NCBI GenBank assembly: GCA_030068145.1
Contig: JAPJBO010000674.1
Location: forward strand, 1 to 64,000
Source: Diplonema papillatum
Taxonomy: Eukaryota > Euglenozoa > Diplonemea > Diplonemida > Diplonemidae
Direction of reading: 5' to 3'
Length of the DNA: 64,000 bases
In this document: positions 30,598 through 40,700 of the stretch, one piece after another
Layout of the letters: every line of letters starts with the position of its first letter
Numbering within the stretch: position 1 is the first letter of the stretch
Notes under the pieces: model-generated
The model's input: the letters and a program-made list of their open reading frames with translations, nothing else
What the model was told of the DNA's origin: nothing
Database searches by the model: none
Position numbers and translations under genes: made by a program

Positions 30598-31620
30598 TGC
30601 CTCTAGTTGGATAGTGTTTTGTCCTATGTTTGAGGTGTGAGAGTGCCTACCTTGGTCCCCCCATGAGTAGGAGGCCGACATGTATCCCGTATACGACACA
30701 CATGCCGGACCCAGAGTTCTCAAAGCACAGGCCCAGTAGTGCCTCTAGTTGGGCAGTGTTTTGTCCTATGTTTGAGGTGTGCGAGTGCCTGTCTTGGTCC
30801 CCCATGAGTAGGAGGCCGACATGTATCCCGTATACGACACACACTGCCGGACCCAGAGTTCTCAAAGCGGGTCACAGGCCCAGTGCCTCTAGTTGGACAG
30901 TGTTTTGTCCTATGTTTGAGGTGTGCGAGTGCCTGCCTTGGTCCCCCATGAGTAGGAGGCCGACATGTATCCCGTATACGACACACATGCCGGACCCAGA
31001 GTTCTCAAAGCGGGTCACAGGCCCAGTGCCTCTAGTTGGACAGTGTTTTGTCCTATGTTTGAGGTGTGCGAGTGCCTGCCTTGGTCCCCCATGAGTAGGA
31101 GGCCGACATGTATCCCGTATACGACACACACTGCCGGACCCAGAGTTCTCAAAGCGGGTCACAGGCCCAGTGCCTCTAGTTGGACAGTGTTTTGTCCTAT
31201 GTTTGAGGTGTGCGAGTGCCTGCCTTGGTCCCCCATGAGTAGGAGGCCGACATGTATCCCGTATACGACACACATGCCGGACCCAGAGTTCTCAAAGCGG
31301 GTCACAGGCCCAGTGCCTCTAGTTGGACAGTGTTTTGTCCTATGTTTGAGGTGTGCGAGTGCCTGCCTTGGTCCCCCATGAGTAGGAGGCCGACATGTAT
31401 CCCGTATACGACACACACTGCCGGACCCAGAGTTCTCAAAGCGGGTCACAGGCCCAGTGCCTCTAGTTGGACAGTGTTTTGTCATATGTTTGAGGTGTGC
31501 GAGTGCCTGCCTTGGTCCCCCATGAGTAGGAGGCCGACATGTATCCCGTATACGACACACATGCCGGACCCAGAGTTCTCAAAGCGGGTCACAGGCCCAG
31601 TGCCTCTAGTTGGATAGTGT
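30598..31620. repeat. Satellite of alternating 143- and 144-bp units (about 7 copies)
   Basis: Successive GTGCCTCTAGTTGGA starts at 30883, 31026, 31170, 31313, 31457 and 31600 are 143, 144, 143, 144 and 143 apart. Alternation comes from CACACATGCC versus CACACACTGCC, so the true period is a 287-bp two-unit repeat. The first two units are more diverged. Long frames on both strands are by-products of the period. Confidence 0.9.
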
Positions 31621-31649
31621 CTCTAGCAAGATAGTATCTCAGCAAAGTG

Positions 31650-31770
31650 CGCAGTAGCTAGGACCTGGCGGCAGGTCTGCAGCGCTGAACGGATGATTGA
31701 GTGCATGAAGGACGTGTGAGGAGGAACGGAAAGCAGGGAATGATAGACTGCTGTGGTGATGAGTGTCGTG
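31650..31770 (-). pseudogene. Partial duplicate of the kinase gene 3' end
   Basis: GGCGGCAGGTCTGCAGCGCT, GAACGGATGATTGAGTGCA and GGCGTGTGA-like bases correspond to the gene's last codons and 3' flank at about 32045-32130, with substitutions and small deletions. It cannot encode a domain. Confidence 0.65.
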
Positions 31771-32008
31771 CGGGGGCGGGTTGATTGGTGGCCTGATGGG
31801 AAAAAAATGAAGCCGACTCAGACGGTGATAAAAGAGCCCGAGAATTTCGTCGATTGTACCTTCCCCGCCATTCCATTCGAGGGTGGCACCACCACCACCA
31901 CCACCATTGCGCAGTCTATCGTCACAGATTGTTGCTGCGTATCAAGTCCAAACCACCACCTAGTACTACACGATATCGTGGGATTTACCCCTCAACTGAG
32001 TGCGCGAT
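31771..32008. other. 3' flank of the kinase gene
   Basis: Contains a short (CCA)n tract at about 31888-31908 and otherwise nothing recognisable. Confidence 0.35.
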
Positions 32009-33535
32009 TTAGGTAGTGGCGGTTGCGAAAAATGCAGCAACGTCTGCGGGTGGCGGCAGGTCCGCGGCGCTGAATGGATGGTTGAGTGCAGAGGCAGCTG
32101 ACGGGCGTGTGAAAGGGGAGCGGGAGAGCAGCGAGAGGAGGAGCGCCGTGCCGTCGGCGACGTCGGCCGGCGACGGCTGCGGCGGAAGGGAGGCCGGCAG
32201 GCCGGCGTCCAGGCGGTGCTGCGGCGACCCGGGCGGCGATAACGACTCTGAGAACATCCGGCGAGACGGGGTCCTGCTCGCCCGGTTGCACAGCGAGCCT
32301 GCCGCGTCGTGCGGGGCTTCGGCGTTGATGGTGGGTGGCGGCGAATCATCGAACCGGCGGCGAAGCACCTCGGGCAGGTTCGCCTGCGCGCCGCTGAGGT
32401 TGAACAGCTGCAGCGCGGGCAGCGACGCGTGGTTCGGCCACTCCGCCTCCGTCGGAGGCCAGCCGACGAGCGAGATGACCTCGTTCATCGCGCCGATGAC
32501 GCCGCTGCACTGCTTCAGCAGGTGCCCGCCCAGCCAGCACTCCGCGAGCGTCACCCCCGCGCTCCACACGTCGACCGCCAACCCGTAACCAACATCCCCA
32601 AGAAGCACCTCCGGCGATCTATACGACAGGGTAATACGCGACGCCCCCGGCGACAGCCTGCCCGTCACCTTCCTAGCCGCCGGCAGCAACCGGGAGGTCC
32701 CGAAGTCGCAGAGCTGGACGGCGCCGGTCCGGGCGCAGAGGAGGACGTTCGCGGGCTTGATGTCGCGGTGGAAGATGCCCAGGGCATGCAGGTGCGCCGT
32801 GGCCGTGAGGACGGCCCGCGCGACGTGGCGTGTGACGGCGAGGGGGATCCCGCGGTGCTTCTTTTTGATCAGCGCCGATAGGTCGAGGTCCCTCTGCGGC
32901 ACGATCAGCACGGGCGCCCCGAGCGAGTTCTGCACGACCTCCAGCAACGGCAGAATCGCGTTGCGCCCGTCGATGAGCAGCCCGTTCAACGAAAGCTTCT
33001 CGCAGGCGCTCCGTTTGAGCCCGTTGCCCTTCGGGTCGATCCCGCGCGCCAGCTGCATGTTCGACACCTCTCGGATGGCCATCCGGGCCGCAAACGCCTG
33101 GGCGAACTCTTCTTCCTCGTCGTCTTCGTCGTGCTGTTCCGTCAGCTCCACCTCTCGCATCGCCGACACGTTCAGCACCTTACTGCACAGTCGTACATCC
33201 TTCGGGTGGTACCCTCCGACGGCCTCCTGACACTCGTACACAGTGCCGAACGACCCTTCCCCCCTTTTCTTCCCGCGCTTGAAACACCGAATGCTCCGCA
33301 GGTTGCCGTACTTCGTGCTCTCGTCGACGCCGGTCACGCCCTCGTCGAATCTCTCCGCATCGCTGTCCCACATCCCCAAACCAATGAAGCCGAAGCTGGC
33401 GGCAGGGTGCGTGCAAACGGTTGAAGAAGCGGAGCACCGCAAGGGCTCGCAAACCTCGTTTTCTTTGGTCCTGCGCGATCGACGACCTCTTTTCTTTTCT
33501 TGTGCTGCGAGGATGTGTCTCTCTCGACCCTCCAA
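32009..33535 (-). CDS. CDK-like (CMGC-type) Ser/Thr protein kinase
   Basis: Single exon, 508 codons. Met55 (33373) is the more likely start because the first 54 residues look like translated leader. Glycine loop G-E-G-S-F-G-T-V at 92-99; K119 in C-S-K-V-L is the ATP lysine; a helix-C glutamate lies in M-A-I-R-E-V; catalytic loop H-R-D-I-K-P-A-N-V-L; D-F-G; and S-Y-R-S-P-E-V-L-L-G in place of A-P-E, as in CDKs. V-D-V-W-S-A-G-V-T and an R-P-S-A-A-S-A-L-N-H-P-F tail complete the domain. A 25-residue acidic insert (D-E-D-D-E-E-E-E-F) precedes helix C, and a Pro/Ser-rich insert of about 60 residues lies before the last helix. All catalytic residues are present, so it should be active. No T-E-Y or T-D-Y MAPK motif. 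Substrate and cyclin partner are unknown. Confidence 0.88.
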   Translation of the reverse strand: MEGRERHILAAQEKKRGRRSRRTKENEVCEPLRCSASSTVCTHPAASFGFIGLGMWDSDAERFDEGVTGVDESTKYGNLRSIRCFKRGKKRGEGSFGTVYECQEAVGGYHPKDVRLCSKVLNVSAMREVELTEQHDEDDEEEEFAQAFAARMAIREVSNMQLARGIDPKGNGLKRSACEKLSLNGLLIDGRNAILPLLEVVQNSLGAPVLIVPQRDLDLSALIKKKHRGIPLAVTRHVARAVLTATAHLHALGIFHRDIKPANVLLCARTGAVQLCDFGTSRLLPAARKVTGRLSPGASRITLSYRSPEVLLGDVGYGLAVDVWSAGVTLAECWLGGHLLKQCSGVIGAMNEVISLVGWPPTEAEWPNHASLPALQLFNLSGAQANLPEVLRRRFDDSPPPTINAEAPHDAAGSLCNRASRTPSRRMFSESLSPPGSPQHRLDAGLPASLPPQPSPADVADGTALLLSLLSRSPFTRPSAASALNHPFSAADLPPPADVAAFFATATT

Positions 33536-34514
33536 CGCTTAATTTTGTGGCTTTGATCCTGAGAGAAGGGAAGTTTCAGCATTCTTGACCAACCGGTACT
33601 CATTGTCCGCGATGAAGTCTTTCAAGCCCCGACAAGGTAGATTTGATACTGGAAACACCAACATGGCTGTCCCCCCTTTGATGAGGTGTGTCTATTGTGG
33701 AGCATGCGTAAAAGCGGGCCAATAGCAGGCGTGTCGGGGGCTTTCTTCGCTGCACAGTAGAACGAAGTCGAACGAGTTCATGCATGAGCTACAAAATTGC
33801 CGGTCTTATCTTGAGCTCGAGGTGTTGTGAAGCAATGAAGAGACGGAAGAAGGGGGGAGCAGGAGACGCTGGCAGGTCCTTTCTGCTGCTGATCGCACTG
33901 GTATGGCGGCGGCACCCGTATTTCCTCCTTGTTCCCTCTCTAAAGGACCCGCTTCCCCGAGCTCACCTCCAGTGAAACGGAGAAGAGCACGACAGGAACC
34001 GGTGTGTTTGGGCTAGCGGTACATTGGTCCTTGATCCACGAACGTTCGTCGTATGCCAGGTGACCTAAAGGGTCTGCGACAGACAGCTACAGAACTGCCG
34101 CCGATGTAGTGTCAGTGTCAGTCGGTGCGGTGTTGCCTTTTTGGAGCTGAAAAGAGACGCAGGGTGTGTCATGCGTGTCCATGGTCGTTCAGCTCGCAAG
34201 ATCGCATTGGAAGTGTCGTGATGGGAAGACAACAGAACAACTTGAGGTAGGCGCACGAACCGTCACAAGAGGGAAGGCCTGCCCTGTGTGACGAGACTGG
34301 AATTCGATTTATCAGGCATGAGGGCACAGTAGTAACTACCAAGAAGCGCTGGGAGAAGTCCTGCATCCCTTTGCGTAGAAGATGGGCACTCGATTCACCG
34401 GGCACTCGCCAAAAGGTAGAACCGCCGGGACGAGGCCTCCTGCGGCAAGCATAGCATTCGAATACCGAGACCACCCCAGCGCGACAGAGCTGCCGCAAAG
34501 AAATACCCGAACAC
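33536..34514. other. Intergenic between kinase and BRF1; nothing seen
   Basis: The kinase 5' flank and BRF1 3' flank meet tail to head here. No supported frame or repeat partner found. Confidence 0.4.
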
Positions 34515-34727
34515 CTAGCCGAATCCGAAACCGCCGGCTGCCTCGTCTTCCAGGGCCTCGATCTCGTCCTTGATGACTTCGTCGAGAACGCCAGCCATAC
34601 GACCCTTCGGTCGACTCGAATCGCCCGTCAGGTTCGTAATCAATTTCGCCAGGTTGTCATAGTTGATGTTCGACGACGACCGATTGGCCAGCGCCTCTGC
34701 CACAGCGCCGTCAGTCGTGTTCCACGC
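34515..34727 (-). CDS. BRF1: BRF1 exon 4: end of TBP-binding block
   Basis: Seventy residues. A-V-A-E-A-L-A-N-R and S-S-S-N-I-N-Y-D-N-L match the A-x-E-x-M-L ... S-x-K-I-N-Y-x-x-L of BRF1, then an acidic tail E-A-L-E-D-E-A-A-G-G-F-G-F-G and a stop. Confidence 0.85.
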   Translation of the reverse strand, partial: AWNTTDGAVAEALANRSSSNINYDNLAKLITNLTGDSSRPKGRMAGVLDEVIKDEIEALEDEAAGGFGFG

Positions 34728-37700
34728 CTGCGTTCAATTGAAGTGTGCTCAGTTACAGTGGGGCAGCAGGACACCTCGTCCAGGTGGGTAGCGCCACCTC
34801 CCCGATGCGAGCTGATTGCCGGTTGGGTGCGGGCAACTGCACCTTTGTACCACCGACACCCTCTGGGTGCTTCCAGGTTACGCGCAATCGGGGGTATGAA
34901 ACATGATGATAAATAACAAACGCCGGCACCCACGCGACGTTGGCTGTGGCTGGTCTTTGTAAGGGCTGCCTTGATGTATACTCTGATCAAACTCACACTA
35001 ACCTGAAACAGTTACAGTCTATCACGAGTAACTGTCTATCACGAGTTATAGTCTAGCACAGGGCCCGTACACCCGGAGACTATGAAGCCCGAGTTTCATG
35101 CCCACATTTCACTCCGTAACCCCGCAGCGTTAAGCCGGTCCGTCCCGGCACAGTTCAGCTTCAAGGGTTTAAAATACGAAACGCGTTAATGTGGATAGCC
35201 CCGTAGGGGAAAAACTTAGTTTAATGTTTAGGCAGAACGCTGCCTCGCATGCATGTTTGATGCTAGCATCAAGTCTTCGTCGAAGAAAGTGCAAAATAAA
35301 ATAGGGGAAGGGGGGGGAGTTGCCCAGGCGCAGAAAGCCCCCCGGGGAAACCGGGAAGAGTTTTGTGACTTCAGAATGAGGAACCTGGGGCTCCCTTCGG
35401 CTACTAAGAAGTGGGGGCACTCTACGTATATGCCAGCTTCGTGTGACACAGAAAGGTGAGAATAAGTGTCGAGTCTGTAGCCAGGATCGGAGACAGAAGC
35501 ACGTTGGGAGGCTGTATTGACCGCGAACAGTGTGTCCAACCGAGATGTTTACCGGTCCCCTGTAAAACACAGCGTAAAACGAGCGTATCATGCTAAGTTT
35601 GGCTATAAAACAGCGTGACACGAGCGTAACATGCTAAATTTGGCTGTAAACCAGCGTGAACACCCCAAGAGGCAAGGTGCAAACCTCCGGCACGCTCGGA
35701 CCCATGCGGGAGCCCCCTGTGCGGTCGGTCTTCCGCCTCTCGCCCTTCATCTTCTTCTGCGATTCGACGTATTTCTGGTGCTCGATCTCCGTTTTGAACC
35801 GCTCGTCCCACAGCTTGCGGCGCAGCTTCCGCCCTTCGACGTCTTGCACTACCCACTCGCTGATCCCAGTGGAGCTGACGTCGCTGAGTCCCTCTATGTC
35901 CTCAGGCTCCGCTACCTCTTCCTCCTTCGGCTCGGCTGCGTCCTCAGCGGGTGCGTTCGAATCCCCGTCGCCTTCGCCGTCCTCGTCGTCCGCCGGCGGC
36001 GGGGTTTCCTCGGCCACCGTGCGCTCCGCGTCGCGAATGGTGTCGGGCTCGAACTGCTGCACTTCTTCTTTCAGCCCGTCTGCGGCCATTTCGTCGCCGT
36101 CGCCCATGTCGCTGTGTTTGCAGGTTAGTGCGTTCAAACGTTTTAAGCTTTAAACACGGTTGTGAAACGAATGGATTATTGTACATTATTGTATTTCCCC
36201 TGCCGACCAAGAATTATTGTATTTTTATTGTACATTATTGTACATTATTGTATAGTATTGTACATTATTGTACATTATTGTACAGTTATTGTATATTATT
36301 GTACGACTATTGTACATTATTGTACGCAGTGGTGCAGGGGGCAAGGCGTGTGGAAGGCTCACGACAGGTTTTACATGGAATGACCCGATGAACTCGACAG
36401 ACTTCCGAACATGGTGTCTTTGTCATGGGTGTTCGAGCGCAAAAAGACAGCGTTGCAGTTCAAGAGGGTGAAGATGCAGCAGGTGCCATATCATGGGCTA
36501 CCAGAAAGAGCGACAAGCATTCGGAAAGGCAGTTGCCACGACAGGTGTCTTGGCGAGGAGGACGTCTTGGTGGATCTTCACTTCGACAATCTTCACTTCG
36601 GACTCAGTTCAGTCCGGAAATTGAAGTGAAGGTTTCCCGAGGCGAAGACCCTTGATTAGACGTTTGCTTCAAAACGACGTTTTCAGGGTCGAACGCAGCA
36701 GGGAAGTGAAATACATCGTATTTCGTTCTTTCTCGTTTCCCCGACCGAGCATGCTCTCCAGGGCGTGAACGGAAATTCTGCCCCTTTCATTCAGCTATCT
36801 GCTGCAGTTGGGCGCAGCGAGACAGCTGTCCTGTCAGAAGCTTCCCGCGACGGAATATACATCTCTGCAAACTAACCTTTTGAAGAATTGGGTGGTAAAT
36901 CCAGGTGCGCCTGATGCGCCTAAAGGGGTTATGGAGTACGCGCATTTTTGGTAAATGCTCGGACTGTGTATTCCAGTCTTCAACATCTGGGAAAGCCTTT
37001 TTCGAGTTTGCTGTTCTGCTCAATCCTTTCTCGATCTCGCAGTTGTTTAAGTGCACTGGGCAGTTTCTTGTTGCGGCCCAGTTTGTTCGTTGACCTTTTC
37101 GTGGAGTTTCTTCCCTTCTGCAGGAGTTTGGCCCTCAGAACTGTGGGCCATGTGTTCTATTTGCAGAAAAGGGAGGCAGTTCCCGTCATTTCTAGGATAT
37201 CAGAAAAGTGCCTGATTGCTGCTGGAGCATCAGGATCGCTGGGACTGCAGTCGTAGAATAATGTATTGTATATTATTGTAAATTATTGTACATTCTTGTA
37301 CATTATTGTAAATTATTGTAAATTATTGAGCCAATTCACCTACCCCCTGATCGAGCGTAATCGAGTGTAATATAGTGTAATCGTTTGGATTAGAATGCAA
37401 AGAATCTGTGGCGATAATCTGCATCGCCGACGGCGCGGTTATCTCTTCGCACGTGAAGTGTCATGCTTTCGCCTCTTTAGCTCGTCTTGATCGTCGCGCT
37501 CAGGCGCGCGTTTGGTGCTTCGCTTCTTCTTCGATTGCTCGTCGAGGTTCATCGATTGCGCGTCGATTTCTGCTTTTTCTCGGCGCCTGGGCGATGGTCG
37601 TGGCACATCGACGCGTCCTTTGCGCCTTTTCGGTACCGGCTCCGCCGCGGAGTCCGATTGCCGCTTCTTCGCTGGCGTTGGTGCCGTCTTCCCGGCTGAC

Positions 37701-40700
37701 GTCGGTGTTGATGTTGCGGGCTCTTGCTCGCCTTCCGCTGCTTCCGGCAGAACGAGCACCACGTTCTCTCGCTAGTGTAATCGAGTGTAGTAGAGTGTAA
37801 TCGAGTGTAGTAGAGTGTAGTAGAGTGTAGTCGAGCGTTGTAGAGTGTGATCGAAATTGACACTAGTATTTTGGGTTCGACCACTGGTGGACCCCTGGCT
37901 GGCCCATGAGCGACCATGTTGACCACTGTCTGGCCCAAGAAGTGCCAGGCACAAGCATACGAGGGACGGAAACCGCAGGTGTGGGCCTTCACCGTGGTGG
38001 AGCCAGGCTAGATTCGGGGTGGCGCCCTGGGAGGGACAGGGACGGGGGTAGTCACGCCTTAGTCCCAGGGCCTCTCCCCACCCATCTGTATGTGATCTCC
38101 TGGTCATCGCTACCGCGCTGACCTTTCCCGAGAGCACATCAAAACAAGTCAAAGCCCGCTGCCCACTGCCCTACAAGAGACATGCTTTGCACTCTCTGAA
38201 TGCCCATTGACTGTGCTCCGCTTCAGCCGACTGCTTTGGAAGAGGTACTGTGCTCCGTTTGGTGCCGACTGCCCTGCCAGAGACGTGCTTGCAGACAGAG
38301 GTCGGCCGCCGCTACTTTGGTTTTCTCTCGCGTCTTCCCAGCTCCGCCACCTTCCCAGAGGCTTGGGGAGAGCCACGTGCTCCGGCTGTAAGGGACGAGA
38401 CCGAGGTGCGACGCTGGCCCCGGTCGCAATCTGTATGTGCCGGCCCGGCCCGATTAGGCCTTTGGAGTACCGCGTGAATGGCGCGATTGGGCCCACGCGC
38501 ATGCAGCCTGTCTGCTCGCAGTCACGCCGGCCGGCCCGCAACCGCAACCACATTCGCTTGTGCCCACACACCAGCTCTTCTTATCGAGCTAGCAATCCAG
38601 CTAAGGAGCACAACCGAGGATCCGAGGCGGAATCATGCCCCACAGTGGGCGCACGAGAGCAGACAGCGATGAAGGCCGCAGGGACAGGGTGTGTCAGCCA
38701 GGTTCCTCCCGCAGACGCACTACCCATCGGAATGTGACAGCGCAAGTAGGCTCGATGGAAGCACGAAGTGAAGCAGGATAGACGAGCTACGGAGACGAGA
38801 CGAGTCGTGTACCAGGGGCAGGCCGGGACGATGAACCGCATGAAGCCGAAGAAAAAGTTCAAGAACGAAGCAACACCACAAGCCGCGTGCAGCCAAGCAG
38901 ACCTCCCGGAACCTACGTGGGCAGTAACGAGGAGCCAACAGATGAGTGTCCACTGAACCCCCTTGCCAATACCCCCAACGACTATGGCACGAATTGCGCA
39001 ATGCCAGACGGTAGCGTCTGACAATGGCATGCGCCTAAAGGTGAGATTAGCCTCCGTCTTCAACCGCCTTGTTATCGCCAGGGAGATCGAACCCACAAAC
39101 AGAAACTTGACATCTTCGAGGACAGGGTGTCTGCCAAGCGCTTGTCGAACAGCCATATCGCCTGGAACTGCCCCGCAGGGAATGCCAAAAGGCTCGAGTA
39201 TTAGCTGCGCTAAATTGCAAAGGTTGCTAATACGGGAAAATGGTACCCGAGCCCCTATGCACTCGACAACCTGCTTCCACAAGTCAGTCCGAACTTCCTC
39301 GTCCCCTGCTGCACTGCCTGGCTACATCTTTTTTTCAGACGAATATGCTTCTTTTTGTTCGATATTCGATGATCGTGCTATCAGCATCTTTAGCCCCAGA
39401 AGAAGGCTCGATAATAGACACATTGCATCAGCTAATCAGGATTGGCTGAGTGCTGTGTGTTTAATCAATTGTTGCAGTACCCCCCCAATTCACCAAAAGT
39501 TGATCGATTGTAATCGATCGTAATCGAGTGTAATCGAGTGTAATCGACGCGTAATCGAGTGTAATCGAGCTCAAGTCGCTTTCAGGGGGGGTAGGTGAAT
39601 TGGCTCAAATTATTGTATTATTGTACAGTATTGTATACAATAATATACAAAAATCTGTACAATAAAAATACAATAAAATACAAACGATTCGTATCACAAA
39701 CGTTTTAAATTAAAAGTAAAGACCGCCTGAAGCAAAGTTTCACTGCTGCCAGTCGGTTTTTGAGTTTCCGACGGCACGCTCTTACAGGTTTAACCACTTA
39801 AGGACGGAGGGGGGCAGGGTTAATTTGGGGAAAAGGGGTGGCTCCATGGCGAATCTCAGGTATCCGTTGGAGCTCGGAGCAGGATTTCTGCCCGGGTGAA
39901 GGACGCATTTCAAAGATTTGTGTCGGATCTTTCCGATACAGCAAACAGCGACCACTTTCGACCATTCTTTGGCCTCTCGCCCGCGAACGTGACACCCGCG
40001 AACTTTCGTGAGTTAACTACCACTACAGTGGTAGTTCGTCCGGTTAATGTGTACAACTTCACCGTTGATTAAGCGGCAGGGGTGTAGGTTGACGAACTTA
40101 AATTCGTGCCTCTACGTGCAGGTCATCTGAACCCTGCGTACGTCATACTACGCTAGGACTGCCCTCCCCTGCTCGAGTGTTCGGTCCATCGGTGCGTTGC
40201 TCAGCGCGTTGGCGTCGGCGTTGAGGCGCGCGACGTGCAATGTCACAGGTGCAGGCGTGATCGTGCCTTGCGAATACTCAAGAACGTGGCGACGGACAGA
40301 GAACCTAATATTATGTTGTCGTGGTTGCAGGTCGCAACTGATCATGAGCAGCGGGCCCTACTCGGGCGGTTCAGGTTCCTCACACGTTGCATGTTGCTAA
40401 AAGAAAACGTCGACAAGGGGAGTAGCGGGTGCACATACAAGTTCTCATCATCACCAAGGTCACCGAACCCGGCTGCTGCGAACTCGTCGTCCTGGATGCC
40501 TAGGTCGTCGTTAACGACTGCGGACATCGTGTGCATCAGCTCGTGAGTCTCGGTGTCAAACGCCAGAACACCAGGCGCCGGGCCGGACCCCATTTCACCC
40601 AAGGCGTTGGCCTCAGCTGGCTGGGCAGGGGCGTCCGCGTCCTTCATTCGCTTGGCGTATTCTTTGAGTGTTTCTTCGTTCTCCGCCCGCGCCTTCATGC

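Larger units (their letters stand above)
36145..39715. mobile_element. Outer AT-rich inverted-repeat element in BRF1 intron 2
   Basis: The left end has TTGTGAAACGAATGGATTAT followed by repeated ACATTATTGTA (36174-36325, again 37256-37328). The right end (39607-39700) is the reverse: TACAATAA words then CGATTCGTATCACAA. CAAACGTTTTAA occurs at both outer borders and may be a duplicated target. The inner unit 37329-39606 is inserted into its ATTATTGTA tract. Confidence 0.6.

Noticed and set aside
30625..31617. Frames of 121-154 aa on both strands
   Set aside because: Products of the 143/144-bp satellite; both strands are open for the same reason.
30598..31620. CRISPR-like array
   Set aside because: Units are contiguous without unique spacers and the genome is eukaryotic.
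36162..36383. AT-rich frame of Y-I-I-V-H-Y-C type repeats
   Set aside because: Translation of the ATTATTGTA repeat tract.
3664..39606. The two 1.5-kb copies as LTRs of one retrotransposon
   Set aside because: They are 34 kb apart with host genes between, the second has inverted termini with its own 8-bp duplication, and no LTR-type coding lies between.
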